A stretch of 64,000 bases of DNA, taken from contig OZ234493.1 in the NCBI GenBank assembly GCA_965153455.1, positions 4,278,001-4,342,000 on the forward strand, read 5' to 3'. Origin of the DNA: Sphagnum compactum. Taxonomy: Eukaryota > Bryophyta > Sphagnopsida > Sphagnales. A program made the translations under genes and the position numbers. How positions within the stretch are numbered: position 1 is the stretch's first letter; each line of letters opens with the position of its first letter. Positions 60,298-64,000 of this stretch are shown here, piece after piece. The notes beneath the pieces were generated by a model. It did no database searches. It was not told the origin of the DNA and saw only the letters and a program-made list of their open reading frames with translations.

Positions 60298-62938
60298 TTA
60301 TGGACACTTTGGCCCATTCTTTGTGTTCTCTTTTCCCTCCTTACTCCAGTGTGCATATGTCTCCTTGTTGAGGTCTGCAATTGGGGCTCAGTTTGTCATT
60401 TAAAAAGTCAGGCCACATCTCTTAGATCAGTTGGATGTGATTCATGTTTAAGTTGTCCTGGAAAGAAATCCTGTGATTGGATTTACATACTACTTGGTTG
60501 TTATGAGCAGTTTACATCTACATAAGACACTTCAATGTGTTCAGAAAGGTCAATATGTAGTTGACAAATTTGAGAGAACCTAAGCCACTGAGGTATGTCT
60601 TGTAGGTTATCAATTAGTGTTTTTTTTTTCCAGAATCCGGGTACATTTCAGTGAGAATGAGAAATTATGGGGAAGTGCAGTAGTTGAGGCAACTCAGGAA
60701 CAACCTGGATTCACACACTGCAGATGGAAAACAAACTTTCTATGCCCTGAAGTTCAATCTATGATCAGTGCTGTTCAGTCACTGGATTAGATCTTTGGCT
60801 TTTGTTTTGTGTGGGGTTAGTGTTGGGTGTGATAAGAAATCTGTTTCTTGAAAATGCATGATGGCCATCCTTTTGAGCTTTGAAGTCCCTCAAAACAAGT
60901 TGAGATGTCTTGCACCTGAGATCAGGCATTTTACAGTCTTCCTGGGATTAGTGGTAGATTTCAATACCCTATGTTGCATAGAGGATTTCATAAGGGTGAC
61001 ATGCATAGATGGGCTATTTCTGCATCTAGAAGACTGATCTGATATACTGAGACACACAACAGTCTGTCTACTGCCTGAACATCATTGGAAGGAAATTCTT
61101 TGTTGGAGTAAGAGTTCTTAAGAGGTTGGCCCCCATTAGTTCATAATTTGTTGAACAGGCATCATGGAACAGAAACCACCGGGTTTCCCATGTGGACATT
61201 TAACTGCTCAGCATCCTTACAAACTAGTCATTACAAGGAAATCCCTTGGGTTGTATACAACCGTATGACCATACCATTTGGCAAACTCTTTCCCATGGGA
61301 AAATAAGGGTATTGAACTCAATTTAGCAGTGAACCCTAAACCCAACAGTCAATTCAAGGGGTTGGGCCTTGATAGCTTCAAGTGTAGCCTCTAGGATTTT
61401 ACTTAAGCAATATTATTTTCTCTTAGAAATCTTGGTTGACAAATTGATGACACCCTCTCTTTTCGCAAAAAGTTGAAAGCTACTGACCTTTTATCACCCC
61501 CAATGTATGTGTGCATCTTCTACCGTTCAAGCAACTTATAAGTAAACAAGTGGATTGACTTTGGGATTCTATCTTAGAGTGTTTGCAGCATCACACTCTG
61601 TATGAAATGAATTGTGGTCAGATGTTTGATGTTCATGAAACCCAAATGCTCTCATATTTTGGTCTTGGTGTGAACACATGGCTTATAACCCGACTTGTCA
61701 TCTCAATGTTTCATTGTCTTGTGCAATTTTTTCAATAGCACTTCAAACTAGGCCAGAGCTCCTCCATCCTTGGGCCTTCTTTGATGCATGAGTAAACAAC
61801 AAATTCCCACCTTATGTGATGTGCTCATGGCAATGAGCATATAGGGACACATAGTGCAATGTGAGATGCCATTGCAACTACATCAATTGATCATGAAGTC
61901 AACTTCTACCTAGTATGAGAGTAGTTGCACACTCTTCACTCAACCCCATTCAACTTCTCCTTGATGGGTCGTTGTCATCCTCTTTGAAGTTGGGGTTATT
62001 ACCTTAAACAAAGTTATTATAGTCAATCCAACACACATATACATAATGCCTTGGTCATGTTCTACATAAGGCTGGATATGGAAAGGAAAGAAGTTACCAC
62101 AACCAACACCTTCTAACAATAGAAATGTTTGGTTATTCACACAAACAAGCAAATGATTTGATAGCCAACAAAACAGGTATGCAAGGGTCAAAGGTTTTTC
62201 CACTTTCAATCTTGCTTACATTCCTTCCAAAAGGAGTTGTAATTACTCTTCAGAAATATGCAAGCATCTCTGATCTTAAGTCAGGTAAAATGAGCAGGGT
62301 TGGTCACCTCTCAACTCCGCCACACCATCATGGATGCAGCCCCCCACTCCCACAGCTAATTGTTATTAGCTGTTGGTAGTGGACTTGGATCTCATTATCA
62401 CACCCTAACCTTACATCATTCATCAAATGGGAGTTAGCTCCTCTCTTTTTTGTATTTCCAATGCTTCTCTCTTTATGACATTTTACAAAATTCAGCTGGC
62501 TTACATCAAACATCACACAGTTGACCGCTCCCAATGTCAACAACTGGTATCAGACTGCAGTTTCTCTAGCACTTCTCATCTCCTCTTCAAGACTATTTGC
62601 ATACAAATACAACAAAGAATGAGGTAAGTTGGCTGTGAAATGGTCCATGCACACCAGGGTGCCATGCAAAGAGATACCTCAAGAGTATACAGATGTTAAT
62701 AGCTGCTTCAATACCAAGAGAGACCAACAATATACATGTTCCCTACTCCCTTTCAAATACATTAGCTTTCTAGCTCTCCCTGCATCTGTCTATATGCGGC
62801 TGTGCTATATCCTATTCAATCAGAGCACTGCAGATTCCTACAATCAGTGAATATGCCTGCAATCAGATTCAGGGGTCCCACAAACCATTTCTGCCCTCTT
62901 ACAAGTCAAATTGCCAAGGGAACATCTGCAGGCTCTTA
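60298..62938. other. Gap between convergent genes
   Basis: About 2.6 kb between the WDR20-like gene and the next minus-strand gene. It probably includes both 3' UTRs. No further gene, RNA gene or repeat array is recognised. Frames of 60-90 codons around 61940-62850 have no family signal. Confidence 0.5.
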
Positions 62939-63961
62939 CTAAACGTCTTTGAAAGTAACAGACATTGCACTACCATTCTCCGATGATGGGTTGTGTAGGT
63001 GATGCTTGTGCAAGGACAATTTAAGAGAACCTACTTTATCTGGTATTAGTTTGAAGTCGACATCCTCTGTGTTGGACCAGCTTTCCTCTCCAGCAGCAAG
63101 AATCTCTGTGACTTTCTTTGGACCTGAAGATTGAACTAACTTCTCAGCCATCCTGCTACTTGAGGCTTGCTGTTTTCCATTACCCTTTCCTCTCTCCCCC
63201 CTGCCTGTACTTGACTTCACCACTTGGGTAGAGCTTGTCTGCATAGGCATGTCTGCAAAATCCGCTGGCAAAAGATCACTTTCATCAATGAGTCCTAAGG
63301 TACTTATGTGGTCTCCATTAGTCCCAAAATCTTGAGTTTCCTCTAGTGGCTGATCCAAATCTGTGGTAGAAGTCAAAGGGTACCCATCCCCAGGACCATT
63401 AGCCATGGTGGAAATCAAAGGAGTACTGCTCTCACTGGGACCAGTGCCTTTCTTGGACTGCCGACTTGTCTTGGGCAACCGGGGATCACGAGGAGGTCGA
63501 GGCTCTTTCATTGTCTTCAGCTCCCTAGACGGCTTAGCCAACTTCAGTGATTTGGCCTCCTTGGGAACTTTGGGCACTCTAGCTGGCCTGGGCACTTTGG
63601 GAGGCTTTGGTGGCTTCATCTCTAGACTGCGTCGCCTCTGTGGATCATTCATGCCAAAAAAGAAAAACAAAAATAAGAGGTGAAAAGATTCATCATTGGT
63701 CTCTCCCAGATATGTCTTTCAAACACATGGAGTTGGGATATGTTTGATGCAGACCTTATTCCCACTGACCATAGCCTCATCCGGGGCATTTCCAGTCACC
63801 CCTTTCTCTGCAGTCACTGAAGTATCTCCCCCATTGTTTGTGACCTCCACAGGAGCAGCCAGGATCTCATCATCAAGAGAAGCACCACCTTCTGCATCAA
63901 GACGGACTCCCTTTAAGCCCCCTGCGACGGCCCACCCCTTCCTTCGCCTTCCCTTCTTATC
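62939..63961 (-). CDS. C-terminal part of an unrecognised basic, Pro/Lys-rich protein
   Basis: Two exons join in phase 0: 63755-63961 (69 codons; acceptor at 63962, so the gene continues to the right outside the window) and 62939-63637 (232 codons plus stop). The last exon opens with RRRSLEMKPPKPPKVPRPAR and keeps repeating K/R-P-P and VPK for about 65 residues, then turns Ser/Thr/Gly-rich and mildly acidic (LGLIDESDLLPADFADMP). It ends near LSLHKHHLHNPSSENGSAM. The upstream exon starts basic (DKKGRRRKGWAV) and becomes acidic. The charge pattern suggests a nuclear, nucleic-acid-associated, largely disordered protein, but I recognise no domain and assign no function. Confidence 0.7.
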
Positions 63962-64000
63962 CTGCAGTCACATGCCAGGAGGCAAAACCCTTATGCATCA

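Noticed and set aside
1-64000. CRISPR array, prophage, bacterial operon or organellar insertion
   Set aside because: All coding sequence is spliced and eukaryotic. The tandem arrays lack spacer-repeat structure, and no phage or organelle genes were seen.

Overview
This is plant nuclear DNA. Five intron-rich genes reconstruct cleanly, and their splice phases add up. A sixth gene enters at the right edge. The proteins most resemble land-plant families: exportin-1, a quasi-RRM hnRNP H/F-like protein, a ULP2-type SUMO protease, a CID-type PAM2/RRM protein and a plant WDR20/CreC-like WD40 protein. Exons are short (31-400 nt in most cases), introns are mostly 100-1000 nt, and the wide gaps between genes are AT-rich and full of decayed repeats. 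I cannot name the species. The gene repertoire fits any land plant, and nothing here is bacterial, organellar or viral.

Layout: 1-9243 (-) exportin-1, cut at its 3' end by the window edge. 9.2-21.8 kb leader, then AT-rich DNA with a 60-bp minisatellite, a complete CACTA-type MITE, a TTAATT/TTAACT array and several short duplications. 21.9-25.3 kb (-) three-qRRM RNA-binding protein. 25.3-32.4 kb leader and AT-rich DNA with duplications. 32.6-38.2 kb (+) SUMO protease. 38.2-42.0 kb gap between convergent genes with a strong foldback. 42.0-45.4 kb (-) CID-type protein. 45.7-53.3 kb AT-rich DNA, a 68-69-bp tandem array, a GC-rich retroelement-like block containing seven regular small hairpins, and a 70-bp array. 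53.9-60.3 kb (+) WDR20-like protein. 60.3-62.9 kb gap. 62.9-64 kb (-) the tail of an unrecognised basic protein.

The genes are ordinary housekeeping loci with no operon-like link: nuclear export, RNA processing, SUMO removal, mRNA/PABP interaction and deubiquitinase regulation. The unexpected material lies in the introns and gaps. (1) A diverged repeat family occurs in introns of three different genes, always in the sense orientation of the host gene; several copies keep a central stem-loop whose arms change together. (2) A 5S rRNA-derived element with an intact box C sits, sense-oriented, in an exportin-1 intron. (3) A 154-bp CACTA-type MITE has perfect 3-bp target duplications. (4) Seven consecutive hairpins all have 7-nt loops. 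(5) Nine overlapping splice-donor motifs form a microsatellite exactly at the end of SUMO-protease exon 1. (6) There are two GC-AG introns in conserved genes.
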